Assembly: GCF_014779655.1 (NCBI RefSeq)
Contig: NZ_JACXYX010000012.1
Location: forward strand, 62,001-126,000
DNA length: 64,000 bases
Origin: Nocardioides ganghwensis
Lineage (GTDB): Bacteria; Actinomycetota; Actinomycetes; Propionibacteriales; Nocardioidaceae
Direction of reading: 5' to 3'
Made by a program: the position numbers and the translations under genes. Shown in pieces: positions 52,040 through 58,793 of the stretch. Position 1 is the first letter of the stretch. Every line of letters starts with the position of its first letter. Under the pieces are notes generated by a model, which did no database searches, was not told where the DNA came from, and saw only the letters and a list, made by a program, of their open reading frames with translations.

Positions 52040-52711
52040 ATGACCTCACGCTCGCTCGCGATCCGCGTCGCCACGCTCGCCGTGCTCGTCCTCGCCCCGG
52101 GTGCCTGGCCGGCATCGGTCACGCACGCCGACCCGCCGGAGGAGATCGACCAGTCGTCGCTCGTCCCGACGACCCTCGACTCGTCCTTCGCGCCGTTCAC
52201 CTGCCGCGCCCGACCGACCGGTCCGGTCTGCACGGGGGAGCGCCACCTCGACACGGGGTGGCAGCCGGTCGACTTCCCCTGTGACGCGCAGCTGCACAAC
52301 AGGTACGTCTCGCACCGCCACCAGACCCGGTACTACGACCACGAGCTCCTCAACTACGACCGTGACTTCCGCAGCCGCGACGTCGACTACTTCAGCACCG
52401 AGCCAGGTGGGCCGGCGACCGCCACCATCACCTCGCTCGTCGGGTTCGCGGAGCCGTTCGCAGTTCCGGGCGACGACTCGACCGTCACGATCATCACCAC
52501 CGGCACGATCTGGGACATCCGCCCCGTGGACGGCCCAGCGATCGTGCGGGTGGTCGGGACCGTGGTCGAGCCGCCCGGAGTGGTCGGCACCTTCAGCGGC
52601 CAGGTCACGCGCGAGGGCGTCACGACCCACCACGAGGACGAGCCGCTGGACGAGATCATGCCCGAGGAGTACTTCCTCGAGACCGTGTGCCGGGCCGCGA
52701 CGGGCGGATGA
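52040..52711 (+). CDS. Secreted protein of unknown function
   Basis: 223 residues with a signal peptide (MTSRSLAIRVATLAVLVLAP, cleavage near THA-DP) and four Cys in the mature part (TCRARP, VCTGERH, PCDAQ, VCRAA). The chain looks beta-rich, with no catalytic motif seen. GAGAAGGGAG precedes the ATG at 52040; a GTG six codons upstream is less likely. It follows the sigma/membrane pair by 64 bp and may be a regulon member. Family not recognised. Confidence 0.65.
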   Translation: MTSRSLAIRVATLAVLVLAPGAWPASVTHADPPEEIDQSSLVPTTLDSSFAPFTCRARPTGPVCTGERHLDTGWQPVDFPCDAQLHNRYVSHRHQTRYYDHELLNYDRDFRSRDVDYFSTEPGGPATATITSLVGFAEPFAVPGDDSTVTIITTGTIWDIRPVDGPAIVRVVGTVVEPPGVVGTFSGQVTREGVTTHHEDEPLDEIMPEEYFLETVCRAATGG

Positions 52712-52721
52712 CGCGGCCGGA

Positions 52722-52751
52722 TTGGTGGGTGCAGCGACCCTCTGGCAGAAT
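52722..52751 (+). promoter_or_regulatory. rpsP-khpA promoter
   Basis: TTGGTG (52722-52727), 18-bp spacer, CAGAAT (52746-52751). The stretch CTCTGGCAGA around the -10 is repeated exactly at the rplS promoter. The leader from here to the rpsP start is about 125 nt. Confidence 0.55.
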
Positions 52752-52881
52752 CAGTCCTCGTGTCCTGCGCGCCCGGACCCTCTCATCCGGACGACGTAGC
52801 GCCCTTCGAGTGACCAGCACCGGTGACCCCACCTGGGAACGGTCCCTCACCCACGACAATTTCTGAGGAGACACCACAAAC

Positions 52882-53430
52882 GTGGCCGTCAAGATTCGTT
52901 TGAAGCGCCTGGGCAAGATCCGGGTGCCGCAGTACCGCATCGTCGTCGTCGACTCGCGCAAGAAGCGCGACGGCAAGGTCCTCGAGGAGATCGGCAAGTA
53001 CCACCCGAAGGAGGACCCGTCCTACATCGACGTCGTCTCCGACCGGGCCCAGTACTGGCTCGGCGTGGGCGCCCAGCCCTCCGAGGCCGTCGAGGCGATC
53101 CTCAAGGTGACCGGTGACTGGCAGAAGTTCAAGGGCCTGCCGGGCGAGGAGGGCACCCTGAAGGTCAAGGAGCCCAAGCGCTCCAAGCTCGACATCTTCA
53201 ACGAGGCCCTCAAGGAGGTGTCCGCCGAGTCGAAGGGCTCCGCGACCACCGCCAGGAAGAAGTCCGAGAAGAAGACCGAGGAGCCCGCTTCCGAGGCCCC
53301 CGCTTCCGAGGCCCCCGCTTCCGAGACTCCCGCCGAGGTTCCTGCCTCCGAGACCCCTGAGGGCGCTGCCGACGCCGCGGAGGCCACCGAGACGGTGACC
53401 GCCGAGGACGCCGGCAAGAGCGAGGCGTGA
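52882..53430 (+). CDS. rpsP: 30S ribosomal protein S16 with long C-terminal extension
   Basis: 182 residues against about 80 for the S16 core. Residues 1-80 are canonical ([44 protein letters not shown]). From about 125 onward the chain is disordered, with tandem Ala-Pro-Ala-Ser-Glu type repeats and an acidic end. Such tails are known in other actinobacterial S16 proteins. GTG start behind TGAGGAGAC. Overlaps khpA by 4 bases. Confidence 0.97.
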   Translation: MAVKIRLKRLGKIRVPQYRIVVVDSRKKRDGKVLEEIGKYHPKEDPSYIDVVSDRAQYWLGVGAQPSEAVEAILKVTGDWQKFKGLPGEEGTLKVKEPKRSKLDIFNEALKEVSAESKGSATTARKKSEKKTEEPASEAPASEAPASETPAEVPASETPEGAADAAEATETVTAEDAGKSEA

Positions 53431-53678
53431 GCGACGTGCTGGCCGAGGCTCTCGAGCACCTGGTGCGTGGCATCGTCGACCACCCCGACGACGTCATCGT
53501 CCGCGACAAGCAGCTCCGTCGTGGCTCGATCCTCGAGGTCCGGGTCCACCCCGACGACCTCGGCAAGGTGATCGGCCGCAACGGCCGCACCGCGACCGCC
53601 TTCCGCACCGTCGTCTCGGCCCTCGCAGGCCGCGGCGGTGCGCGGGTCGACTTCGTCGACACCGACCGGCGGCGCTGA
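53427..53678 (+). CDS. khpA: KH-domain RNA-binding protein KhpA
   Basis: 83 residues, a single KH domain with the [22 protein letters not shown] motif (GxxG loop as GRNG). KhpA-type proteins bind RNA, often with KhpB (not in the window). Co-translated with rpsP through GTGA, the conserved actinobacterial arrangement. Confidence 0.94.
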   Translation: MSDVLAEALEHLVRGIVDHPDDVIVRDKQLRRGSILEVRVHPDDLGKVIGRNGRTATAFRTVVSALAGRGGARVDFVDTDRRR

Positions 53679-53690
53679 CACAGCACCTCA

Positions 53691-53723
53691 CACTGACCCG
53701 GCAGAGATCCTCTGCCGGGTCAG
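53691..53723 (+). terminator. rpsP-khpA terminator
   Basis: A perfect 15-bp stem ACTGACCCGGCAGAG/CTCTGCCGGGTCAGT with a three-base ATC loop, 12 bases after the khpA stop. It is the strongest simple hairpin in the window, without a T-tract, as is common in GC-rich actinobacteria. Confidence 0.85.
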
Positions 53724-53784
53724 TGGCATTCTCGAGACGGGCCCTGGCGGCTGAGTCGCTGGGAGACTCAGGCGGCAGTCCCTC

Positions 53785-53790
53785 TACGCT
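53785..53790 (+). promoter_or_regulatory. rimM-trmD -10 element (leaderless type)
   Basis: TACGCT 6 nt before the rimM GTG; with the terminator upstream this separates rimM-trmD from rpsP-khpA. Confidence 0.5.
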
Positions 53791-53796
53791 GACGCT

Positions 53797-54387
53797 GTGA
53801 GTCCCCAGGAACCCGGCGACATCGAGGTCGTGGTCGGCCGCATCGGCAAGCCCCACGGCATCCGCGGCGAGGTCACCCTCGACGTACGCACCGACGAGCC
53901 CGACCGGCGCTTCGCCCCCGGCACGACGCTGCGCGCCGCGGCCCCCGCCGGCGCCGACCGCCGCCCCTCGGCGCTCACCGTCGCCCGTGCCCGCTGGCAC
54001 CAGAGCACCCTGCTCGTCACCTTCGAGGAGCTCGCCGACCGCAACGCCGCCGAGGCGGCGCGCGGCACCGTCCTGTACGCCACGATCGGTCACGACGAGT
54101 CGCCCGACGACCCCGACGAGTACTACGACCACCAGCTCGTGGGCCTCGACGTCGTCGACCTCGACGGCACCGCGCTGGGCACCGTGAAGGCGCTCGTCCA
54201 CGGCTCGGCGCAGGACCTGCTGACCGTACGGACCCCCGACGGCCGCGACGCCCTGGTGCCGTTCGTCACCGCGCTGGTGCCCGAGGTCGACCTCGTCGCC
54301 GGCCGGGTCGTGGTGGCCGACCGCCCGGGACTGGTCTCGCCCTTCCCCGACGAGCAGGGGCCGGACGACGAGGGGTCCGGCGCGTGA
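53797..54387 (+). CDS. rimM: Ribosome maturation factor RimM
   Basis: 196 residues: RimM N-terminal domain ([25 protein letters not shown]) and PRC-barrel C-terminal domain ([21 protein letters not shown]). It binds S19 and helps 16S processing. GTG start; the stop overlaps the trmD start by 4 bases. Confidence 0.96.
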   Translation: MSPQEPGDIEVVVGRIGKPHGIRGEVTLDVRTDEPDRRFAPGTTLRAAAPAGADRRPSALTVARARWHQSTLLVTFEELADRNAAEAARGTVLYATIGHDESPDDPDEYYDHQLVGLDVVDLDGTALGTVKALVHGSAQDLLTVRTPDGRDALVPFVTALVPEVDLVAGRVVVADRPGLVSPFPDEQGPDDEGSGA

Positions 54388-55574
54388 GGATCGACGTCGT
54401 CACGATCTTCCCCGACTACCTCGCCCCGCTGGAGCTGAGCCTGCCCGGCAAGGCGCGCGACAAGGGCCTGCTCGACGTCGCGGTCCACGACCTGCGGCAG
54501 TGGACGACCGACCGGCACCACACGGTCGACGACACGCCCTACGGCGGCGGCGCGGGCATGGTGATGAAGCCCGAGCCCTGGGGCCGGGCGCTCGACGCGG
54601 TCGCGCAGGGCGCCACGATCATCTTCACCACCCCGAGCGGCGAGCCGTTCACCCAGGCCCTCGCCGAGGAGCTCAGCGGGCACGAGCACCTCGTCTTCGC
54701 GTGCGGTCGCTACGAGGGCATCGACCAGCGGGTCATCGAGCACGCCGCGACCGTCGGGACGGTCCGCGAGATCAGCCTCGGGGACTACGTCCTCAACGGC
54801 GGCGAGGTCGCCGCGCTCGCGATCACCGAGGCGGTCGTACGCCTCCTGCCCGGCTTCATGGGCAACGCCGACTCGCTGGTGGAGGAGTCGCACGCCGACG
54901 GGCTCCTGGAGTACCCCGTCTACACCAAGCCGGCGTCCTGGCAGGGCCGCGACGTCCCCGACGTGCTGCTGTCCGGCGACCACGCCCGGATCGCGGCCTG
55001 GCGGCGCGAGCAGGCCGCCCGGCGCACCGCCGAGCGACGCCCTGACCTGCTGCCGCCGACAGCGACGGTCGGCGCCCTCGCCGACCTCGACGTACGTCCC
55101 GCCGTCCCCGCCGACGCCGGCGAGCTCTACACCCTGCAGCGGGCCTGCTGGCTCCAGGAGCTGGAGGCCAACCCCGGGGTCGAGATCCCGGCGCTGCGCG
55201 AGTCGCTCGACGACGTGCGCCGCGGGTTGGGGGAGTGGACGGTGATGGTCGCCCGCGAGCCGTCCTCCGGGCGCCTGGTCGGAGCCGTACGGGGGCGGGT
55301 GGACACGCACGTCGACCCTGCCGGGGAGTGGGACATCGGCCGGGTGATGGTCGCCCCCGACCTCCAGGGCCGCGGCCTCGGGCGCGCGCTGCTGGAGCTG
55401 GTCGAGGGCCTCGCCCCCGCCGACGTCGAGACGTACGTGCTGTTCACGGGCGCGGGCTCGGCCGACAACCTGCGGATGTACAAGAAGGCCGGCTTCCGGC
55501 TGCGCTCCGACCGGGCGGCTCCCGCGGGCGCGGTCGTGCTCACCAAGAAGGTGCGCGGCCGGATTTCACGCTGA
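54384..55574 (+). CDS. trmD: TrmD tRNA (guanine37-N1)-methyltransferase fused to a GNAT acetyltransferase
   Basis: 396 residues against about 230-250 for ordinary TrmD. Residues 1-230 are Trm[45 protein letters not shown] and the knot region [17 protein letters not shown]. Residues about 236-393 are a GNAT domain ([20 protein letters not shown]; acetyl-CoA motif [32 protein letters not shown]). No stop codon or frameshift lies between the halves, so it is one protein. TrmD methylates G37 of tRNAs; the acetyl acceptor is unknown. Confidence 0.95.
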   Translation: MRIDVVTIFPDYLAPLELSLPGKARDKGLLDVAVHDLRQWTTDRHHTVDDTPYGGGAGMVMKPEPWGRALDAVAQGATIIFTTPSGEPFTQALAEELSGHEHLVFACGRYEGIDQRVIEHAATVGTVREISLGDYVLNGGEVAALAITEAVVRLLPGFMGNADSLVEESHADGLLEYPVYTKPASWQGRDVPDVLLSGDHARIAAWRREQAARRTAERRPDLLPPTATVGALADLDVRPAVPADAGELYTLQRACWLQELEANPGVEIPALRESLDDVRRGLGEWTVMVAREPSSGRLVGAVRGRVDTHVDPAGEWDIGRVMVAPDLQGRGLGRALLELVEGLAPADVETYVLFTGAGSADNLRMYKKAGFRLRSDRAAPAGAVVLTKKVRGRISR

Positions 55575-55593
55575 CCCCGCACTCTGGCAGACT
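55564..55593 (+). promoter_or_regulatory. rplS promoter and start of leader
   Basis: TTTCAC (55564-55569), 18-bp spacer, CAGACT (55588-55593), overlapping the trmD stop. It shares the 10-mer CTCTGGCAGA and the 18-bp spacing with the rpsP promoter. The leader of roughly 170 nt up to rplS has no gene; an L19-type autoregulatory structure is possible but was not folded. Confidence 0.5.
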
Positions 55594-55769
55594 TCACCCT
55601 TGGTCTGCTCGAGGCCAGGGTCGCCCGGAGGCATCGCAGGATGCACCGCACCGGGGATCCGCCGAACCGCACCTGCCACAGGGGGCGCGTCGGCCGGCCG
55701 GACCGGGCACCAACCGATTCCACCACCAGAATCCGCGGCTGACCTGTGGCACTCGCGAGGAGCAACGTC

Positions 55770-56120
55770 ATGACCAACGTCATCGCCGACCTCGGCACCG
55801 CCATCAAGCGTGACGACGTCCCGGACTTCCGCGCCGGCGACACCGTCAAGGTCCACGTCAAGGTCATCGAGGGCAGCCGCTCTCGTGTCCAGGTGTTCCA
55901 GGGCGTCGTGATCCGCGTCCACGGATCCGGCATCGGCCGCACCTTCACCGTCCGCAAGGTCTCCTTCGGCGTCGGCGTCGAGCGGACCTTCCCGGTCAAC
56001 TCCCCGATCTTCGAGAAGATCGAGATCGTGACCCGCGGTGACGTGCGCCGCGCCAAGCTCTACTACCTGCGCAACCTGCGCGGCAAGGCTGCCAAGATCA
56101 AGGAGCGCCGCGAGGCGTGA
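55770..56120 (+). CDS. rplS: 50S ribosomal protein L19
   Basis: 116 residues: [51 protein letters not shown] and [10 protein letters not shown], the L19 signature. The ATG at 55770 has GCGAGGAGCAACG ahead; the longer upstream frame is not L19-like. Confidence 0.97.
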   Translation: MTNVIADLGTAIKRDDVPDFRAGDTVKVHVKVIEGSRSRVQVFQGVVIRVHGSGIGRTFTVRKVSFGVGVERTFPVNSPIFEKIEIVTRGDVRRAKLYYLRNLRGKAAKIKERREA

Positions 56121-56126
56121 TCCTCG

Positions 56127-56153
56127 GACCGCGCCCCGCGGGGCGTGGCTCCG
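56127..56153 (+). terminator. rplS terminator
   Basis: Ten-base-pair GC stem (GGACCGCGCC with GGCGTGG-TCC, one bulged C) around CCGCGG, 6 bases after the rplS stop and before the lepB promoter. Confidence 0.6.
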
Positions 56154-56166
56154 ACCAGGGACTGGT

Positions 56167-56172
56167 TAGTCT
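56167..56172 (+). promoter_or_regulatory. lepB-rnhB-DUF2469 -10 element (leaderless type)
   Basis: TAGTCT 6 nt before the lepB GTG. Confidence 0.45.
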
Positions 56173-56178
56173 CTGCGA

Positions 56179-57024
56179 GTGACTTCTGATGACCGCGGTT
56201 CCACGTCTGTCTCGATGGACGAGGAACCGCGGTCGTCGCATGCAGGGGAGCCGGTGGGGGACGACGTGGTGAGCGGTGACGGCGAGCACAGGACGCGCCG
56301 CGGCAAGCGCAAGCAGCTGCCGCTGTGGCAGGAGACGATCCTCCTGCTGGGGGTCGCCCTCGTGCTGGCGGTGGTCATCAAGACCTTCTTCGTCCAGGCC
56401 TTCTACATCCCGTCGGAGTCGATGGAGCCCGGCCTGATCCTCAACGACCGGATCCTCATCGAGAAGGTCTCCTACTGGGGCGACGAGGCACCCGGGCGCG
56501 GCGACGTGGTGGTCTTCAAGGACCCGGGCGGCTGGCTGCCGCCGATGGACTCCGCGGGGCCGACCAACCCGGTCGCCAAGGTGATGGCCAAGATCGGCCT
56601 CTACCCGACCGGCGGGCACCTGGTGAAGCGCGTCATCGGCGTCGCGGGCGACACGATCGAGTGCTGCGACGACCGGGGCCGCCTCATCGTCAACGGGCAG
56701 CCGCTCGTCGAGGGCGCCTACGTCAAGCGTGGCGGCGCGGCCTGCAACGGCCCGATGCCGACCAACAGCGCGTGCGACGAGAAGTGGTCGGTCGGACCGA
56801 TCCCCGACGGCCACATCTTCGTGATGGGCGACAACCGCTCCCGCTCGGCCGACTCCTCGCAGAAGATGTGCCAGTCCGACGAGACCGAGTGCGTTCCCGG
56901 CGACGAGTTCGTCCCGGTCGACCTGGTCGTCGGCAAGGTCTTCGTCCTCCTCTGGCCCGCCGACCGCTTCCGCTGGGACACCCGTCCGGCCACGTTCGAG
57001 GACGTGCCGGACCCGGCACCGTGA
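56179..57024 (+). CDS. lepB: Signal peptidase I
   Basis: Cleaves signal peptides of exported proteins. 281 residues: a charged cytoplasmic N-terminus, one membrane helix at about 53-70 (ETILLLGVALVLAVVIKTFF) and the catalytic domain with Ser81 in FYIPSESMEPGL and Lys150 in HLVKRVIGVAGD, plus MGDNRSRSADS. A four-Cys insertion (IECCDDRG, GAACNGPMPTNSACDE) is characteristic of actinobacterial enzymes. Its stop overlaps the rnhB start. Confidence 0.96.
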   Translation: MTSDDRGSTSVSMDEEPRSSHAGEPVGDDVVSGDGEHRTRRGKRKQLPLWQETILLLGVALVLAVVIKTFFVQAFYIPSESMEPGLILNDRILIEKVSYWGDEAPGRGDVVVFKDPGGWLPPMDSAGPTNPVAKVMAKIGLYPTGGHLVKRVIGVAGDTIECCDDRGRLIVNGQPLVEGAYVKRGGAACNGPMPTNSACDEKWSVGPIPDGHIFVMGDNRSRSADSSQKMCQSDETECVPGDEFVPVDLVVGKVFVLLWPADRFRWDTRPATFEDVPDPAP

Positions 57025-57788
57025 CCTCCCCGTCACACCTGCCGCCGCAGCCCCTGCCCGGCGGCGTGACCGTACGCCGCGACGCCGGGATCTACGGCTA
57101 CGAGCGCGCCCTGCGCCGGGCCGGGCTCGAGCCGGTCGCGGGCGTCGACGAGGCCGGTCGCGGGGCGTGCGCGGGCCCGCTGGTCGCCGGAGCGGTCGTG
57201 CTGCCGCCCGGCAAGGCCGGGATCGTGCCGGGGCTCGCGGACAGCAAGCTGCTGACCGAGGCCGCGCGCGAGCGGGTCTACGCCCAGGTCGTGCGCCGCG
57301 CCGTGGCGTGGTCCGTCGTGGTCATCGACAACGAGGAGTGCGACCGGCTCGGCATGCACGTCGCCAACGTGGAGGCGCTCCGCCGGGCGGTCGCCCGGCT
57401 CTCGACGCGCCCGGCGTACGTCCTCACCGACGGGTTCCCCGTCGACGGGCTCGGCGTGCCCGGCCTCGCGGTCTGGAAGGGCGACCGGGTCGCAGCGTGC
57501 ATCGCCGCCGCCTCCGTCATCGCCAAGGTGACCCGCGACCGGCTCATGGTCGGCATGCACGACGACTGGCCGGCGTACGACTTCGCGACCCACAAGGGCT
57601 ACATCACCGCCGAGCACGAGGCCGCGCTCGCCGAGCACGGACCCTCGCCGGTCCACCGGATGCGGTTCGTCAACGTACGCCGCGCGGCGGGTCTCGAGCC
57701 GATGCCGGCGCTGGGGCTGGAGGCGGCCACTAGTGTCGGGGAGGACCAGCCGGCACCGGGGGGCGACACCGTGGAGGAGGACGCATGA
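57021..57788 (+). CDS. rnhB: Ribonuclease HII
   Basis: Removes ribonucleotides from DNA. 255 residues with GVDEAGRGACAGPLVAGAVVL (catalytic Asp43 and Glu44), LADSKLL, and AAASVIAKVTRDRLM. The GTG start overlaps the lepB stop (GTGA). The last 25 residues are an acidic tail beyond the usual end. Confidence 0.94.
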   Translation: MTSPSHLPPQPLPGGVTVRRDAGIYGYERALRRAGLEPVAGVDEAGRGACAGPLVAGAVVLPPGKAGIVPGLADSKLLTEAARERVYAQVVRRAVAWSVVVIDNEECDRLGMHVANVEALRRAVARLSTRPAYVLTDGFPVDGLGVPGLAVWKGDRVAACIAAASVIAKVTRDRLMVGMHDDWPAYDFATHKGYITAEHEAALAEHGPSPVHRMRFVNVRRAAGLEPMPALGLEAATSVGEDQPAPGGDTVEEDA

Positions 57789-58093
57789 GCGCCGAGGATC
57801 TCGAGAAGTACGAGACCGAGATGGAGCTCACCCTCTATCGCGAGTACCGCGACGTCGTCGGCATCTTCAAGTACGTCGTGGAGACCGACCGCCGCTTCTA
57901 CCTCTGCAACCAGGTCGACGTGAAGGCCCGCTCGGAGAGCGGGGACGTGTTCTTCGAGGTGTCGATGAGCGACGCGTGGGTGTGGGACATGTACCGGCCT
58001 GCGCGCTTCGCCAAGAACGTGAAGGTGCTGACCTTCAAGGACGTCAACGTCGAGGAGCTCGCGGCCCAGGAGATCGACCCGCCGAAGGACTGA
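57785..58093 (+). CDS. DUF2469 protein
   Basis: 102 residues, acidic: SAEDLEKYETEMELTLYREYRDVVG, FYLCNQVDVKARSESGDVFFEV and WVWDMYRPARF. This is the highly conserved actinobacterial DUF2469 family (Rv2901c), always near rnhB and yraN. Function unknown. Overlaps rnhB by 4 bases (ATGA). Confidence 0.92.
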   Translation: MSAEDLEKYETEMELTLYREYRDVVGIFKYVVETDRRFYLCNQVDVKARSESGDVFFEVSMSDAWVWDMYRPARFAKNVKVLTFKDVNVEELAAQEIDPPKD

Positions 58094-58134
58094 CGAGGCT
58101 CGTGTGATCCGGGGGCGGCTCGGCGCCCGGTCGG

Positions 58135-58214
58135 GGACTCCCCGCTCGAGCGGGGAGTCCGCCACTTCGCGGCCCGTGCAACCCCCACGAAGTGTCGGAC
58201 CACCCCTCGAGGTC
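58135..58214 (-). repeat. Dispersed two-hairpin element, copy 2
   Basis: Read on the minus strand: hairpin A has arms CACTTCGTGG and CCGCGAAGTG (58163-58194) around GGGTTGCACGGG, with the outer GTCCG/CGGAC stem complete. Hairpin B is a perfect 26-nt palindrome (58135-58160). It is homologous to 14660-14738, with paired base changes in both stems. It lies in the DUF2469-yraN gap, opposite to the genes, and may also end the lepB operon. Confidence 0.85.
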
Positions 58215-58269
58215 GTGCCGTCCGACGGCGGTGACCAGCCGTACGCCGGCGCGCGCCGAGGGCCGCGAA

Positions 58270-58306
58270 CCGTCCACAGGCGGCTTCCCGCAGCCGTTCT
58301 CCACAG
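58270..58306 (+). promoter_or_regulatory. Bipartite TCCACAG motif upstream of yraN-comM-dprA
   Basis: CCGTCCACAG (58270-58279), 17 bases, TTCTCCACAG (58297-58306), ending 85 bases before the yraN ATG. The same pair with the same spacing and orientation lies upstream of the M23 gene. Each half fits the Streptomyces DnaA-box consensus (T/C)(T/C)(G/A/C)TCCACA. A regulatory site for the transformation genes is inference. Confidence 0.5.
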
Positions 58307-58391
58307 CCGGCGCACCGCGCAGCGCGCCACGGTCGGTGCGTCGCGGTGTGCTGGTCCCTTCCCGATCCGTTCGACCCGGAAGGCCCCCACG

Positions 58392-58793
58392 ATGGCCCGA
58401 ACCGCTGCCGCCTCCCCCTTCGCCCGCGACCCCGCCGCCGAGCGCAAGCGTCTGCTCGGCCAGCGCGGGGAGGCCATCGCCGCCCGACACCTGACCGGTC
58501 TCGGCATGGAGGTGATCGACCGCAACTGGCGCTGCGACGCCGGCGAGATCGACCTCGTGCTGCGTGACGGCCGGGTGCTGGTCGTCTGCGAGGTGAAGAC
58601 CCGCACCTCGACCGCCTACGGCGCGCCGCTCGAGGCCATCGACCAGCGCAAGCTCGACCGGCTGCGGCGGCTTGCCGCCCGGTGGCTGCGGGTCCACGAC
58701 TGCCACCCCGACGACGTCCGCATCGACATGGTCGGGGTCCTGGCGCCCCCGGGGATGCCGGTCGAGATCGAGCACGTCGAGGGGGCCGGCTGA
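58392..58793 (+). CDS. yraN: UPF0102 (YraN) nuclease-like protein
   Basis: 133 residues: LLGQRGEAIAARHLTGLGMEVIDRNWR, CDAGEIDLVLRDGRVLVVCEVKTRTSTAYG, in which GEIDLV...EVK matches the restriction-endonuclease-like active site. Family proteins occur near comM and dprA, as here. Biochemical role unsettled. The stop shares one base with the comM ATG (TGATG). Confidence 0.93.
   Translation: MARTAAASPFARDPAAERKRLLGQRGEAIAARHLTGLGMEVIDRNWRCDAGEIDLVLRDGRVLVVCEVKTRTSTAYGAPLEAIDQRKLDRLRRLAARWLRVHDCHPDDVRIDMVGVLAPPGMPVEIEHVEGAG

Noticed and set aside
53427..54387. rimM in the same operon as rpsP-khpA
   Set aside because: A perfect 15-bp hairpin and a new -10 element lie in the 118-bp gap.
58270..58306. 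Origin of replication because of DnaA-box-like sequences
   Set aside because: Only two boxes, no AT-rich unwinding region and no dnaA/dnaN; the surrounding genes are not origin genes.
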